DNA of 45,124 nucleotides, taken from contig CALVON010000005.1 of assembly GCA_944350315.1 (NCBI GenBank), forward strand, positions 1 to 45,124, written 5' to 3'. The notes beneath the pieces were generated by a model that was not told the origin of the DNA, did not search any database, and was given only the letters and a program-made list of their open reading frames with translations. Both the position numbers and the translations under genes were made by a program. Shown piece by piece: positions 16,899 to 25,490 of this stretch; position 1 is the first letter of the stretch; every line of letters begins with the position of its first letter. The stretch comes from an uncultured Bacilli bacterium. GTDB lineage: Bacteria; Bacillota_I; Bacilli_A; RF39; UBA660.

Positions 16899-17690
16899 TT
16901 ATGCACCAATCATAGAGAATGATGCAATCAACATTAAAATTAGCGATGCACCTCCCGTGCATACTAACATTTTCATTGTTTGACTTTCCATAGTAGCAAG
17001 TCTTGCCTTATATTTTTGTTCTCTTGCTTTTAATTGTAAAGAGGATACAGTCTTTGAAAATGATAGCATTTGTTCATGTTTTTTGTCTTGCTCACCAAGA
17101 CTTAATCGGTATAACAAACGCATCATTCTCATTGAATCTCTTACAGGATATTGATTAGCAAAATCCATATAAGGGTCAACCGTAGAATCTCCACTTTCTA
17201 TCTTTGCTACCAATTCTCTTAGCCCTGGTTTAAAAACTTCTGGGGCATCTTCAATTGACTTTGCTAAGGCTACTGGTACAGTATAGTGTTGTACTAATAC
17301 CTCTAAACTTTTTAAATAATATGGTAATAAGGCATCTATAGTATTTAGGTGTTTTTTGTAAAATCTTTTTAAATCTATGTATTGCGATTTAAATATAACA
17401 TATCCAAATACTATAGATATTAATATATATAATGGCTTCATATTTGATATAAATATGAATAAGAAAATAACTATTGCTACTAGGCCTTTCATTACTCTTT
17501 TTCTAAAAACTTGTGATACGTCATAAACTCTATCACCATATTTTGCTCTTAGTAAAAATTCATAATCTTTTTCTTGTAATAAGGAAAATATACCTTTATT
17601 TTCTTTAAAAAATTTTGATGTACTTATCATTCGATTGTATATTAACAAGAAAAATACAATTACACCAACAAGTATTATTTCTATATACAT
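16899..17690 (-). CDS. tadC: TadC-like pilus inner-membrane platform protein
   Basis: A 263-residue protein of the type II secretion F domain family. It has an N-terminal membrane helix, two helices near 70-105, a cytoplasmic helical F domain (about 115-235, including DALLPYYLKSLEVLVQHYTV and LYRLSLGEQDKKHEQMLSFS) and a C-terminal helix pair. TadB and TadC form the membrane platform on which the CpaF ATPase acts. Its ATG overlaps the tadB stop by one base (TAATG), implying coupled translation and a stoichiometric partner. Confidence 0.8.
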   Translation of the reverse strand: MYIEIILVGVIVFFLLIYNRMISTSKFFKENKGIFSLLQEKDYEFLLRAKYGDRVYDVSQVFRKRVMKGLVAIVIFLFIFISNMKPLYILISIVFGYVIFKSQYIDLKRFYKKHLNTIDALLPYYLKSLEVLVQHYTVPVALAKSIEDAPEVFKPGLRELVAKIESGDSTVDPYMDFANQYPVRDSMRMMRLLYRLSLGEQDKKHEQMLSFSKTVSSLQLKAREQKYKARLATMESQTMKMLVCTGGASLILMLIASFSMIGA

Positions 17691-18583
17691 TATTCAGCAC
17701 CTACATTCTCATTATAATATCTTTCCCCTTTTAGAAGAAAATAACTATTTATAAATACAACAAAATGAACAAGTATTGTCATAAAAATGTTATCTAACAT
17801 TTCAATATAAGATTCTACTCCTAGAATTAATTGAATTAGCATTATTAATGAATATAGAATAATTCCAAAAAGTAAGAACTGTTTATGGAATTGACTTCTA
17901 TCTGCTCTATCACGATATACGCCTTCGACTAAGATATCAATGTCGTTTAACATATTATCAAGAGTTTCTTCAGTATTTTTAGCGCCTTCTTTTGTAACTT
18001 GCAAAAACAATTGATGCATATTTTTTACCATATAATACGGATATTTGGAATTCATGTAATCAATTGACTCTTTTACATCTCCTTTTTCGTATGATAAGGC
18101 AATCATTGTTTTAACATCCGATAATACTGGTTCTTCTAAGACACCTGATTCTACGACGCCTTCTAATGCTTTAATAAAGGATTGAGTTGTATTAAATTCC
18201 ATAATTGTATTTGTTGTATACACTTGAATTTGCTCAAAAATGAATTCACTATACTGCCTTTTGCACCTTAAGTATGTTAAATAAGGTATAGTTGAAACAG
18301 CAATTATAGCATATACAATAACAACTACCAAATTGTAGAAGTAAAAATATCCAATGACTGCGGCGGTTGCTGCAAATAATGCTATTTGAATAGTATATTG
18401 TCTTGTTGAGTATTCTAATCCTAATTCTTTAATTTTGTTACGCATAACTTTGTATGAATATGGTGCATATTGATCATATACTATTTGTGATTGTTCTTTG
18501 ACAAACTTATATATTCCTTCCCCAGAACTATTTCTATAGGTTATAATAAAGACAAGAATGATTCCAATTAATATAAATTCCAT
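17690..18583 (-). CDS. tadB: TadB-like pilus inner-membrane platform protein
   Basis: A 297-residue type II secretion F domain protein. It has an N-terminal helix, two helices near 60-105 (ALFAATAAVIGYFYFYNLVV), an F domain with YTTNTIMEFNTTQSFIKALE and two C-terminal helices. It pairs with TadC. It starts 16 bp after cpaF stops. Assignment as TadB and not TadC rests on order (cpaF-tadB-tadC is the standard arrangement) and larger size. Confidence 0.8.
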   Translation of the reverse strand: MEFILIGIILVFIITYRNSSGEGIYKFVKEQSQIVYDQYAPYSYKVMRNKIKELGLEYSTRQYTIQIALFAATAAVIGYFYFYNLVVVIVYAIIAVSTIPYLTYLRCKRQYSEFIFEQIQVYTTNTIMEFNTTQSFIKALEGVVESGVLEEPVLSDVKTMIALSYEKGDVKESIDYMNSKYPYYMVKNMHQLFLQVTKEGAKNTEETLDNMLNDIDILVEGVYRDRADRSQFHKQFLLFGIILYSLIMLIQLILGVESYIEMLDNIFMTILVHFVVFINSYFLLKGERYYNENVGAE

Positions 18584-18599
18584 TATATCACCTACTTTC

Positions 18600-20060
18600 T
18601 TATTGGTTATTTATTGGATTGTTTTGAATTATATTTGCTTTATTTGGCATATTGTTTTGCATAATATTTTGATTATTCATGTAATTATTGGGGATTGTAT
18701 TTTGGCTATATATAGGATTTTGCATTGACATTTGATTATTATTTGTATTTGATTGATTATTTATTAAACTTTGCATTTGGTTGTTATTTATCATTTGATT
18801 ATTTCCTAGATTATTTGTATTAGTTTGATTTTGCATTCTTTGATTAATTACTTGATTGGGATTTATTATTGCATTATTGTTTATTGGATTTGGATATGAA
18901 GTTTGTTGCGTTTGATTTACAGTGGGCTTATCTATTTCATTTCGATTAGGCATTGGTGTAGAATCATCTACTTTATATTCTTTTTCATCTTTTGCTTCCT
19001 TAAATTGTTCCTTTACTAAAATATCTGGTTGCATAATCAATCCTTGACTTTCTAAGTATCCTAATAAGTATTTAGTAGGATTATGTAAAGTTATTTTTCC
19101 ATCTGGAGTTTTTTTGTATAATATATTTGACTTAGGTTCATTGTCCTCAGTAACATAAAATTCTACTACCTCAGCAATTTCACGATGAAATTTTTGTCTT
19201 TCTTTACTATAGTATCCTTTTACATGAACACCTAACTGCACATATCTGTGAATACTTCTTAAAAATTGTTCCAAATCAATATTGCTTTCAAGCAAGCTAT
19301 ATAATCTATTAGGGATTGATTCTGCTTTGTCAGCATGAATTGTTGATAATATGTTGTGTCCGGAAGATATTGAGTTTCTAACTGCCATTACTGCTTCTGC
19401 ACTTCTAACTTCTGATAACAATATCCATCTAGGATTTTGTCTCATACATGTAACTAATACATCAGAGTAGCTAGCGATATTGTTTGTTTTCATCGCAACA
19501 ATATCTCTAGTAGGGAAAATTTTATCAAGGTGTAATTCTAAAGTATCTTCTATAGTAATTATTTTTTCATTTTCTTTTGTATGAGCTGCTAAATATTTAA
19601 TAAATTCCGTTTTTCCAGAGCCTGTTTCTCCACTTACTAAAATATTACAATGTCCCTCAACACATTTCATTAGAAAATCGTGAATATCTAATCTTATGTA
19701 ATCATCTTCAATTATTTTTTCTTTTACTAATCTAATTTTAGCGGGGGTTTTACGAACTAACAGAGCAACTCCGTTTCTAGCAATTGAGTCATGAACAAAG
19801 TTAAGTCTTAGTTCAGCACTTTCAGCATCTAGGAATGGATTTGCCATATTAAATGATTTTCCCATTGTATTAGCACATTGAAAGGCTATTTTCTCAACAA
19901 GTGTATTGTCAATACCAGTGTTCTCAACACGATAAACACCTTTAGATAAAGTTTTTATCCATACTTGTCCACCATTACTATATGATATATCAGTTACATC
20001 GTCATTATCGAGAAACTGTCTTAGTGGACCAAAGTCTACTTGTTGAAATTGTGCATCCAT
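18600..20060 (-). CDS. cpaF: CpaF/TadA-family pilus assembly ATPase with Asn/Gln-rich tail
   Basis: A 486-residue secretion ATPase that powers pilin assembly. Walker A is SGETGSGKT (143-151), the Asp box EDTLEL at 171-176, Walker B region ILLSEVRSAEA (213-223) and the His box STIHADKAES (239-248). The catalytic part ends near residue 350. The last ~105 residues (380-486) are low complexity, dominated by Asn and Gln, with no hydrophobic core; this tail is not part of the family. GGAGGGG precedes the ATG at 20060. It lies between cpaB (29 bp upstream) and tadB (16 bp downstream). Confidence 0.9.
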   Translation of the reverse strand: MDAQFQQVDFGPLRQFLDNDDVTDISYSNGGQVWIKTLSKGVYRVENTGIDNTLVEKIAFQCANTMGKSFNMANPFLDAESAELRLNFVHDSIARNGVALLVRKTPAKIRLVKEKIIEDDYIRLDIHDFLMKCVEGHCNILVSGETGSGKTEFIKYLAAHTKENEKIITIEDTLELHLDKIFPTRDIVAMKTNNIASYSDVLVTCMRQNPRWILLSEVRSAEAVMAVRNSISSGHNILSTIHADKAESIPNRLYSLLESNIDLEQFLRSIHRYVQLGVHVKGYYSKERQKFHREIAEVVEFYVTEDNEPKSNILYKKTPDGKITLHNPTKYLLGYLESQGLIMQPDILVKEQFKEAKDEKEYKVDDSTPMPNRNEIDKPTVNQTQQTSYPNPINNNAIINPNQVINQRMQNQTNTNNLGNNQMINNNQMQSLINNQSNTNNNQMSMQNPIYSQNTIPNNYMNNQNIMQNNMPNKANIIQNNPINNQ

Positions 20061-20089
20061 AATAATCCCCTCCTTATTATTTTATATTA

Positions 20090-20959
20090 TTATTCATTAG
20101 TCGCGTCTTGATTATTATCTGTTTGGTTATTTTGTGATTCTTCTAATGCTGCTTGTTCTATTTCATTTAATAGTTCGTTGTATAAATCTTCTTGATCATC
20201 AATTTTTTCTAGTTTATCTAGAACAAAATCATATAAATATTCACTTGTTACCTCAGTGGCATTTGGATCTTCAGCATCAAAAGTAACGGTATTAGGAACT
20301 AATACAACTTCAATAGAATTTGTTTCAATATAATTTAATGAAGAAAATAGTAAATATTTAGCTTCTGGTAATGAGAAATATATGTATGCTGGAGTTCTTG
20401 ATTCTTGAGTATTTTCAAAAACATTTTTACCATTAGCATCTTTTACTCCCAGAATCTCAATATTTTCAAAAAATTCTCCATATACTAATTTTCCATTATC
20501 ATCATATAATTTTACATAAACGTCGATAATATTTCCTGGCATCATTGAATTACCATATGTTGTTACCATATCTACTGGAAAGCTAACGACTCTTTCTCCT
20601 TCATTAATATCATATAACACAGCATCAGGTAAATTTGCTTCATCAATTAACAAATCTGAATAGAAAATACTACCTGCTGCAATCATAGTATTGTAATTAC
20701 TATATTTTCCTACTATATCATCATAATTTTTATAATATGTTCCTTTAATAAATGCTGCCGGAACACTTGTTTTTGCTATCATATCCTCAGTTATTAGAGT
20801 TTTTGGTTGAATTGTTTCTTTTGCATAATATACGTCTATTAATTTTGTTTTGCTATTTATTCTTACTGTATATCCTACATATAAGATAACCAAACATATT
20901 AATACTCCTAAAATTGTTACCGTATTTTTGTTTTTTAAGAATTTGTTAAGCTTATTCAT
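20090..20959 (-). CDS. cpaB: CpaB/RcpC-like pilus assembly protein (SAF domain)
   Basis: A 289-residue protein with an N-terminal membrane anchor (residues about 13-31, VTILGVLICLVILYVGYTV), then an SAF-type domain (VYYAKETIQPKTLITEDMI and AAGSIFYSDLLIDE). The RcpC-like domain follows (VVSFPVDMVTTYGNSMMPGNIIDVYV), and the C-terminal tail is acidic and Gln/Asn-rich. In Tad systems CpaB acts outside the membrane and is thought to interact with wall or secretin; here there is no secretin, as expected for a Gram-positive. It lies 21 bp after the TadE-like gene. Confidence 0.85.
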   Translation of the reverse strand: MNKLNKFLKNKNTVTILGVLICLVILYVGYTVRINSKTKLIDVYYAKETIQPKTLITEDMIAKTSVPAAFIKGTYYKNYDDIVGKYSNYNTMIAAGSIFYSDLLIDEANLPDAVLYDINEGERVVSFPVDMVTTYGNSMMPGNIIDVYVKLYDDNGKLVYGEFFENIEILGVKDANGKNVFENTQESRTPAYIYFSLPEAKYLLFSSLNYIETNSIEVVLVPNTVTFDAEDPNATEVTSEYLYDFVLDKLEKIDDQEDLYNELLNEIEQAALEESQNNQTDNNQDATNE

Positions 20960-20980
20960 ATTTTTCCTTCCTCTCTTTTT

Positions 20981-21406
20981 TTATTTATAACCATCTATAA
21001 TTGCAGATAGTTCATTTACTACATCTATTTGTGTAGCATCTATATCAACACTATAAGTGTTATAGATATTATACGATTTAGTTGAATCAACTATTTTTAA
21101 GCTTACTTTAGCGGGTAATTCACTAATTTGATAAAAAATTATATCATAATTACCTTGTCCAAAAGTTGATGTTTCTGTAAATCTTCTTGTAAAATTTTCA
21201 ACAAATTTTTCTTGGCTCATTTTTATTTCACCAGTTAATCTAAAGTATGCTACATCAATTGATTCAATCATAGCTGCCTCTGTGGCATCTTTTAATGTAT
21301 AGTAATCTTGTTCATTACTTACGGTTATCTCATTAAATAATAATATTATTATTATTCCAAACATTCCAATAATTATTATTCCGACAGATGCAAACGACCA
21401 TTTCAT
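20981..21406 (-). CDS. TadE-like single-pass pseudopilin, unnamed family
   Basis: A 141-residue protein starting MKWSFASVG and one long hydrophobic helix (about 6-26), followed by an extracytoplasmic domain with DATEAAMIESID and two short beta-rich stretches. The layout is like TadE/TadF minor pilins. I chose the ATG at 21406: AGGAGATG lies about 8 nt upstream, and it overlaps the preceding stop by 4 nt (ATGA). The alternative TTG at 21412 has no better site. No catalytic motif. Function inferred only from position in the Tad operon. Confidence 0.6.
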   Translation of the reverse strand: MKWSFASVGIIIIGMFGIIIILLFNEITVSNEQDYYTLKDATEAAMIESIDVAYFRLTGEIKMSQEKFVENFTRRFTETSTFGQGNYDIIFYQISELPAKVSLKIVDSTKSYNIYNTYSVDIDATQIDVVNELSAIIDGYK

Positions 21407-23034
21407 GGGCAAACATCTCCTAGTCTAATTATGCTACATTCTGGTTGATATATTGGATTTTCTACTGTATGATCACTATCTAAGTATTCACACTGATTTT
21501 GAGGACCACATCCTAATGAATAAAATGAATCATTAGTAATTTTACCGTTTCTTATAATTGTTTGACTACTATGAATAAATTGACTACTTCCATCTATGTT
21601 CATATTACTCCAGTCAGTATATTCTATTTCATCATTGTATTCTCTTATTTCATCTTCATCCATATTAGTAACATAGGTATATTCATCATATGATTTAGAT
21701 ATATCAGGATCTTTTTTACCATTTTCTTCCCATATTTTCCAATAACTATCACTAGCAATACCATTTGGAAATGGATTGTCAATATCTATAGGGCGATAGT
21801 AGAAATTAAATCCTTGTAATGTTGATTCGCTACCGTTTTTTTCTTCGTTGTAGTATTTTTGAGTAATAGGAACTTTTATTATTGTTTGAAAATAGCAACC
21901 ATTGGCAACCATATTTTTATCTATAGCGACGTTATTTGTAAATGAACCTGTCATTGGCTTGATATATAGAGTATATTCATAATCTTTAGCATATTTTTCT
22001 ATAGCTACTTGGCAAATATCTCCTCTTTGTTTTGTAGCTTTATTTTCAGTAAATGATAATGTATACCCTTCGGTAGATTTTGAATTTAATGGTGTAAATA
22101 TATGCCAATGTCTATTTTCCTCATCATCATTATCATTTTCAATATAGTATTCTTCTTCGTTGCATGTATCACCATTACTTAAATATCTAACTTTTCCTGT
22201 TTTTGCATTTATACATGCCCCATACATTTCATAGTAATGGTACATTGTTACTTTTCCATTTTCTGATGTTACTTCCCCAGGTATAGCCGATACCTCATAA
22301 TTATTACAAATAATACCGTCTCTCTTCAACTCATTAGCATATTTTTCTGGGTTGGCACATCTGGCATCATTTGGATCACTAATACTTAAAGAATACGACC
22401 CGCCGTCTTTAGTAACTTCTTCTAAGGCGGCTTTATATCCTAATTCATTGGCTTGTGATTGACACGATGAGCTCCAACTTGTTCCGCCATATGAAAATGT
22501 GACTTCCTTATAGCAGGTGCCATTACATGTAGCAAACGTTGGCCGTCCATTTACTGTTCCTTGATAGCATAGTACTGGGCAATCATATGACACCATCTGT
22601 TTACAAGTTATTGTTGTACTTACAAATCCTTTGGCCCACCAAGTTGCAGAACGATATTCATACAGTTTTGCTCCAACAGCAGTTCCGGCAATTATATCAC
22701 TATTAACGTTTGTTTGATTTATTATTGAATTATTAAATGAATCATATAAATCCCATCTAACCCCAACTTCACGGCTATATATTCCATAAGAAGGTGTACA
22801 ACTAGAAGCTGTAACGGTGCATCCATAGGCGTATCCGATTGGTGTATACATATAATTGCCACCTACTCCATTACCGCTTGGTGTCCCTTCTGATGGGTCT
22901 GTGTTTACTAAGCCTCCAAGGTCTCCGTCAGTAGGAATTAAAAGTTCTCCACCTGCTTGTATCCTATCGATAAACATAAAAGAAATTGTAACAAACAATA
23001 TTATAAATATTACATGTCTTTTTAAATTAATCAT
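21403..23034 (-). CDS. Large secreted cysteine-rich protein of the pilus operon
   Basis: A 543-residue exported protein with an N-terminal signal peptide (about 1-27, LKRHVIFIILFVTISFMFID then RIQA) and no C-terminal anchor. The mature part has 18 cysteines, an even number, with pairs such as C-x3-C and C-x5-C, and is rich in Tyr, Asn, Ser and Gly. No domain recognised. Its place in the pilus operon, ATGA-coupled at both ends, suggests an extracellular pilus component such as a tip or adhesin subunit stabilised by disulfides. It could also be a wall-associated partner. Confidence 0.6.
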   Translation of the reverse strand: MINLKRHVIFIILFVTISFMFIDRIQAGGELLIPTDGDLGGLVNTDPSEGTPSGNGVGGNYMYTPIGYAYGCTVTASSCTPSYGIYSREVGVRWDLYDSFNNSIINQTNVNSDIIAGTAVGAKLYEYRSATWWAKGFVSTTITCKQMVSYDCPVLCYQGTVNGRPTFATCNGTCYKEVTFSYGGTSWSSSCQSQANELGYKAALEEVTKDGGSYSLSISDPNDARCANPEKYANELKRDGIICNNYEVSAIPGEVTSENGKVTMYHYYEMYGACINAKTGKVRYLSNGDTCNEEEYYIENDNDDEENRHWHIFTPLNSKSTEGYTLSFTENKATKQRGDICQVAIEKYAKDYEYTLYIKPMTGSFTNNVAIDKNMVANGCYFQTIIKVPITQKYYNEEKNGSESTLQGFNFYYRPIDIDNPFPNGIASDSYWKIWEENGKKDPDISKSYDEYTYVTNMDEDEIREYNDEIEYTDWSNMNIDGSSQFIHSSQTIIRNGKITNDSFYSLGCGPQNQCEYLDSDHTVENPIYQPECSIIRLGDVCP

Positions 23035-23753
23035 TCTAATCGCCTACTTTTTATTGCAGATTTTATGCTGATAATTGCAGTAACAACTAGTAAAATTATG
23101 AAAATTATTATTATAATTACTTGCACTATATTTTCTTGTATATATGAAATAGTTTTATTTATAATATTTTTTGAGTCAGTTGTATTACCATTATTTTCAT
23201 CATTTGGTGTATTGTTAGTATTATTTCCTGGTGTATTTATATTATTATCTTTTTGTATACTTTCTTTGTAGGCTTCTACACGGGATTCAAATTCTTCTCT
23301 GGTTACTGGTTCTGTGTATTCTGATTGACATAAAATAAAATCTTCAATTCCTTCACATAACTTATCATTATGATATCCATCTTGTGGTGGGGGTGATAAC
23401 ACAATTGTTTTTAATACATCATTACATGTTGAGGTCTTCCCAACTACTTCTATTGTATATTCAACATATATTTTTCCTGTAACTTCATAATTGTAATTGT
23501 CAATTCTCTTAAAAACAACATTGGCATTTGAATCTGTATCCGTTCTTACTCTATATTCATATTTATTAGGTTCTGGATTATATATTTTCATTATATTTTT
23601 ATCGTTTTTTGCGTCATAATCGTACGTAATCTTATATTGATTTTCTATTTCTTTAAAATGATTTTTTTCATAATCTGTACAATATGCGTATGCTTTAGGT
23701 GATAACGCTAAAAATGTTAATATAAATAGGGAAATATTTTTTATTTTTTTCAT
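23031..23753 (-). CDS. Membrane-anchored surface protein, first gene of pilus operon
   Basis: A 240-residue type I-like membrane protein. It has a signal peptide (MKKIKNISLFILTFLALSPKAYA-type, cleavage after about residue 23), a beta-rich outside domain with four cysteines, then an Asn/Thr-rich linker (about 177-195). A C-terminal membrane helix (VQVIIIIIFIILLVVTAIISI) and a basic end (KSAIKSRRLE) follow. The ATG at 23753 is preceded by AAGGAGGTAACT, which favours it over the earlier in-frame start at 23798. No known domain. It overlaps the next gene by 4 nt and may anchor or organise the pilus base at the cell surface. Confidence 0.6.
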   Translation of the reverse strand: MKKIKNISLFILTFLALSPKAYAYCTDYEKNHFKEIENQYKITYDYDAKNDKNIMKIYNPEPNKYEYRVRTDTDSNANVVFKRIDNYNYEVTGKIYVEYTIEVVGKTSTCNDVLKTIVLSPPPQDGYHNDKLCEGIEDFILCQSEYTEPVTREEFESRVEAYKESIQKDNNINTPGNNTNNTPNDENNGNTTDSKNIINKTISYIQENIVQVIIIIIFIILLVVTAIISIKSAIKSRRLE

Positions 23754-23788
23754 AGTTACCTCCTTGGCATAGTTTTCTATTTTTAATA

Positions 23789-23817
23789 AGTATAACATAA
23801 ATATTAAATAAATGGAA
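23789..23817 (-). promoter_or_regulatory. Promoter of the Tad pilus operon
   Basis: On the minus strand an extended -10, TG-T-TATACT (23789-23797), with a weak -35 TTCCAT (23812-23817) 17 bp upstream. The next eleven genes are leftward with gaps or overlaps, so it probably drives all of them. Confidence 0.55.
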
Positions 23818-23838
23818 GAATTTTTTTGTAATTAAAAA

Positions 23839-23874
23839 AACTATCTAGAAATTTGTACTTTATCTATGATAGTT
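23839..23874 (-). terminator. Terminator of cwlD
   Basis: AACTATC/GATAGTT stem with an inner 4-bp extension across a bulge, followed on the minus strand by seven T, just after the cwlD stop. It insulates cwlD from the pilus promoter. Confidence 0.6.
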
Positions 23875-23875
23875 C

Positions 23876-24550
23876 TCATTTGTTATTTTTTTCATTAAAA
23901 TATTTTTCTATTCCGTATGTAATGTTTGATACTATTACGTCTTGAAATTCTTCATGGGTTAGTCGATATCTATCATCAGGATTTGATAAAAAGCCTACTT
24001 CTATTAAAACCCCTGGCGAAGTAATATTTTTATACATATAATATGTATTATTTTCTTTTGGCTCTCTTACATTACTTGTTTTTTCTTTTATATATTCTGT
24101 TAATTTTTGGGCAATTATTTTATTTTCTTTATTTTTTTTACTATTATAAAATATTTGAAGTCCCTTCCATTTACTATTACTTATATAGTTTAAGTGAATA
24201 GATATATACATGTCTGGATTTGTCTTGTTAATTAAATAGGCTCTATTTATAAGATCGCTTCTTTTTCTGCTAGTATTTGTTAATGCTAAATCTTTATCAG
24301 TATCTCTTGTTAAGTATACAGTAGCTCCACGATCAGTTAATTCTTTATATAATTTTTGTGATAATACTAGATTAATGTCTTTTTCATATATATTTTTATA
24401 TGTTGTACCACTGTCTATTCCTCCATGTCCAGGATCTATATAGATTACTTTTCCTAACAATGAATAATTATTTACACTAGCATATACTTTAGATACTATT
24501 CCTATTGAAAGAAAAAGTGAAAAAAATATTATTATTTTGTATTTATTCAT
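23876..24550 (-). CDS. cwlD: N-acetylmuramoyl-L-alanine amidase, CwlD-like
   Basis: A 224-residue zinc amidase (Amidase_3). There is a signal-anchor helix (about 5-25) and then the catalytic domain with IYIDPGHGG (His42), Glu56 in YEKD, SIHLN (His119) and the catalytic Glu184 in LIEVGFLSN. CwlD removes the peptide from muramic acid during spore cortex maturation so that muramic-delta-lactam can form, which is needed for germination. The short form, with no extra wall-binding repeats, and the sporulation genes elsewhere in the window support CwlD over a vegetative amidase. Confidence 0.8.
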   Translation of the reverse strand: MNKYKIIIFFSLFLSIGIVSKVYASVNNYSLLGKVIYIDPGHGGIDSGTTYKNIYEKDINLVLSQKLYKELTDRGATVYLTRDTDKDLALTNTSRKRSDLINRAYLINKTNPDMYISIHLNYISNSKWKGLQIFYNSKKNKENKIIAQKLTEYIKEKTSNVREPKENNTYYMYKNITSPGVLIEVGFLSNPDDRYRLTHEEFQDVIVSNITYGIEKYFNEKNNK

Positions 24551-24615
24551 ATTAAAATATATGTATTATTTGACAAATTATTTATATTTTATATAATATT
24601 TTTTGGAGTGACAAT

Positions 24616-25458
24616 ATGAAAAATTACAGATTTTATGATGAAAATTATTATTTATTTCCTTTTTATGGGAGAGAAAATAGTAAGTTTGGTGATGCCTTAC
24701 TAGACATTTATCGAATAAGAGGGACGAGATTATTAAAAAAAGAACAAACTCTTTCAATTTATAAAGAGGAAATTTTACTTTATAAAGAATATATTGCTAC
24801 GATTGCTAATTTTATTTATCAATTAGATAATTCACTTAATCCAATAAGTTATTCTTTGATTATTCATTTTCTGTTAAAAATTGGCTATTTTTCTTGTGAT
24901 GATAATTATTTTAAATTGATTAATCCAGATATTGAGCTTTTTCATGGTTACTGCGGATTGCAAGTTGCTAGAGGGTATGGCTGCTGTAGGCACATTGCTA
25001 GTTTTTATAAAGATTTATTTGATGAACTAAACTTATATAATGAAAAGATGTTTTGTCATGTTTCTCATACATATTCACCAAAGGATGCTTATCGTTCATT
25101 GGGATGTCATGTTATTAATATTATTTGTTTTAATAATTTATTTGGTGGTTATGATATGACAAAAAATATTTTTTATAGATTTAGAGATGATTTGACTCTA
25201 GAAAGTATGTTTAAAGGTAATATTTTGTATATGTATAATAAACCATGCATTAATGTAATTATTGATGGAATAAGTATTGATGAGATGTTAAATAGACTGG
25301 ATTTTTATGGTTTATTTATAGGGAAAAGCATGTTTGAATATCAAGAATTTTTGTCAATCTATAGTTTGGCTAGGCAAACAATTTTAGAAAATGAAAAATT
25401 ATTACTATCTTTTAGAAGCAAAGTTAAGACTTATGCTAAAAAAATTGCATCAAAGTAA
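24616..25458 (+). CDS. Transglutaminase-like cysteine-enzyme candidate
   Basis: A 280-residue cytoplasmic-looking protein of no family I can name. The centre looks like a transglutaminase/papain-type core: GYGCCRHIASFYKDLF with Cys123/Cys124-Arg-His at 123-126, then GCHVINIICF with His165, then GGYDMTKN with Asp180, giving a Cys-His-Asp order with usual spacing. The start has an aromatic-rich segment (RFYDENYYLFPFYGRE). There is no signal peptide. GGAGTG precedes the ATG. It is divergent from cwlD and 32 bp before the U32 gene, so it is probably cotranscribed with it. The substrate and whether it cleaves, crosslinks or deamidates are unknown. Confidence 0.55.
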   Translation: MKNYRFYDENYYLFPFYGRENSKFGDALLDIYRIRGTRLLKKEQTLSIYKEEILLYKEYIATIANFIYQLDNSLNPISYSLIIHFLLKIGYFSCDDNYFKLINPDIELFHGYCGLQVARGYGCCRHIASFYKDLFDELNLYNEKMFCHVSHTYSPKDAYRSLGCHVINIICFNNLFGGYDMTKNIFYRFRDDLTLESMFKGNILYMYNKPCINVIIDGISIDEMLNRLDFYGLFIGKSMFEYQEFLSIYSLARQTILENEKLLLSFRSKVKTYAKKIASK

Positions 25459-25490
25459 TATTGAATTTAAATTTGTATTGGGGTGATATT

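Noticed and set aside
18600-18920. Asn/Gln repeat considered as a frameshift artefact
   Set aside because: It is in frame with the ATPase, ends at a proper stop 16 bp before tadB, and has no internal stop codons.
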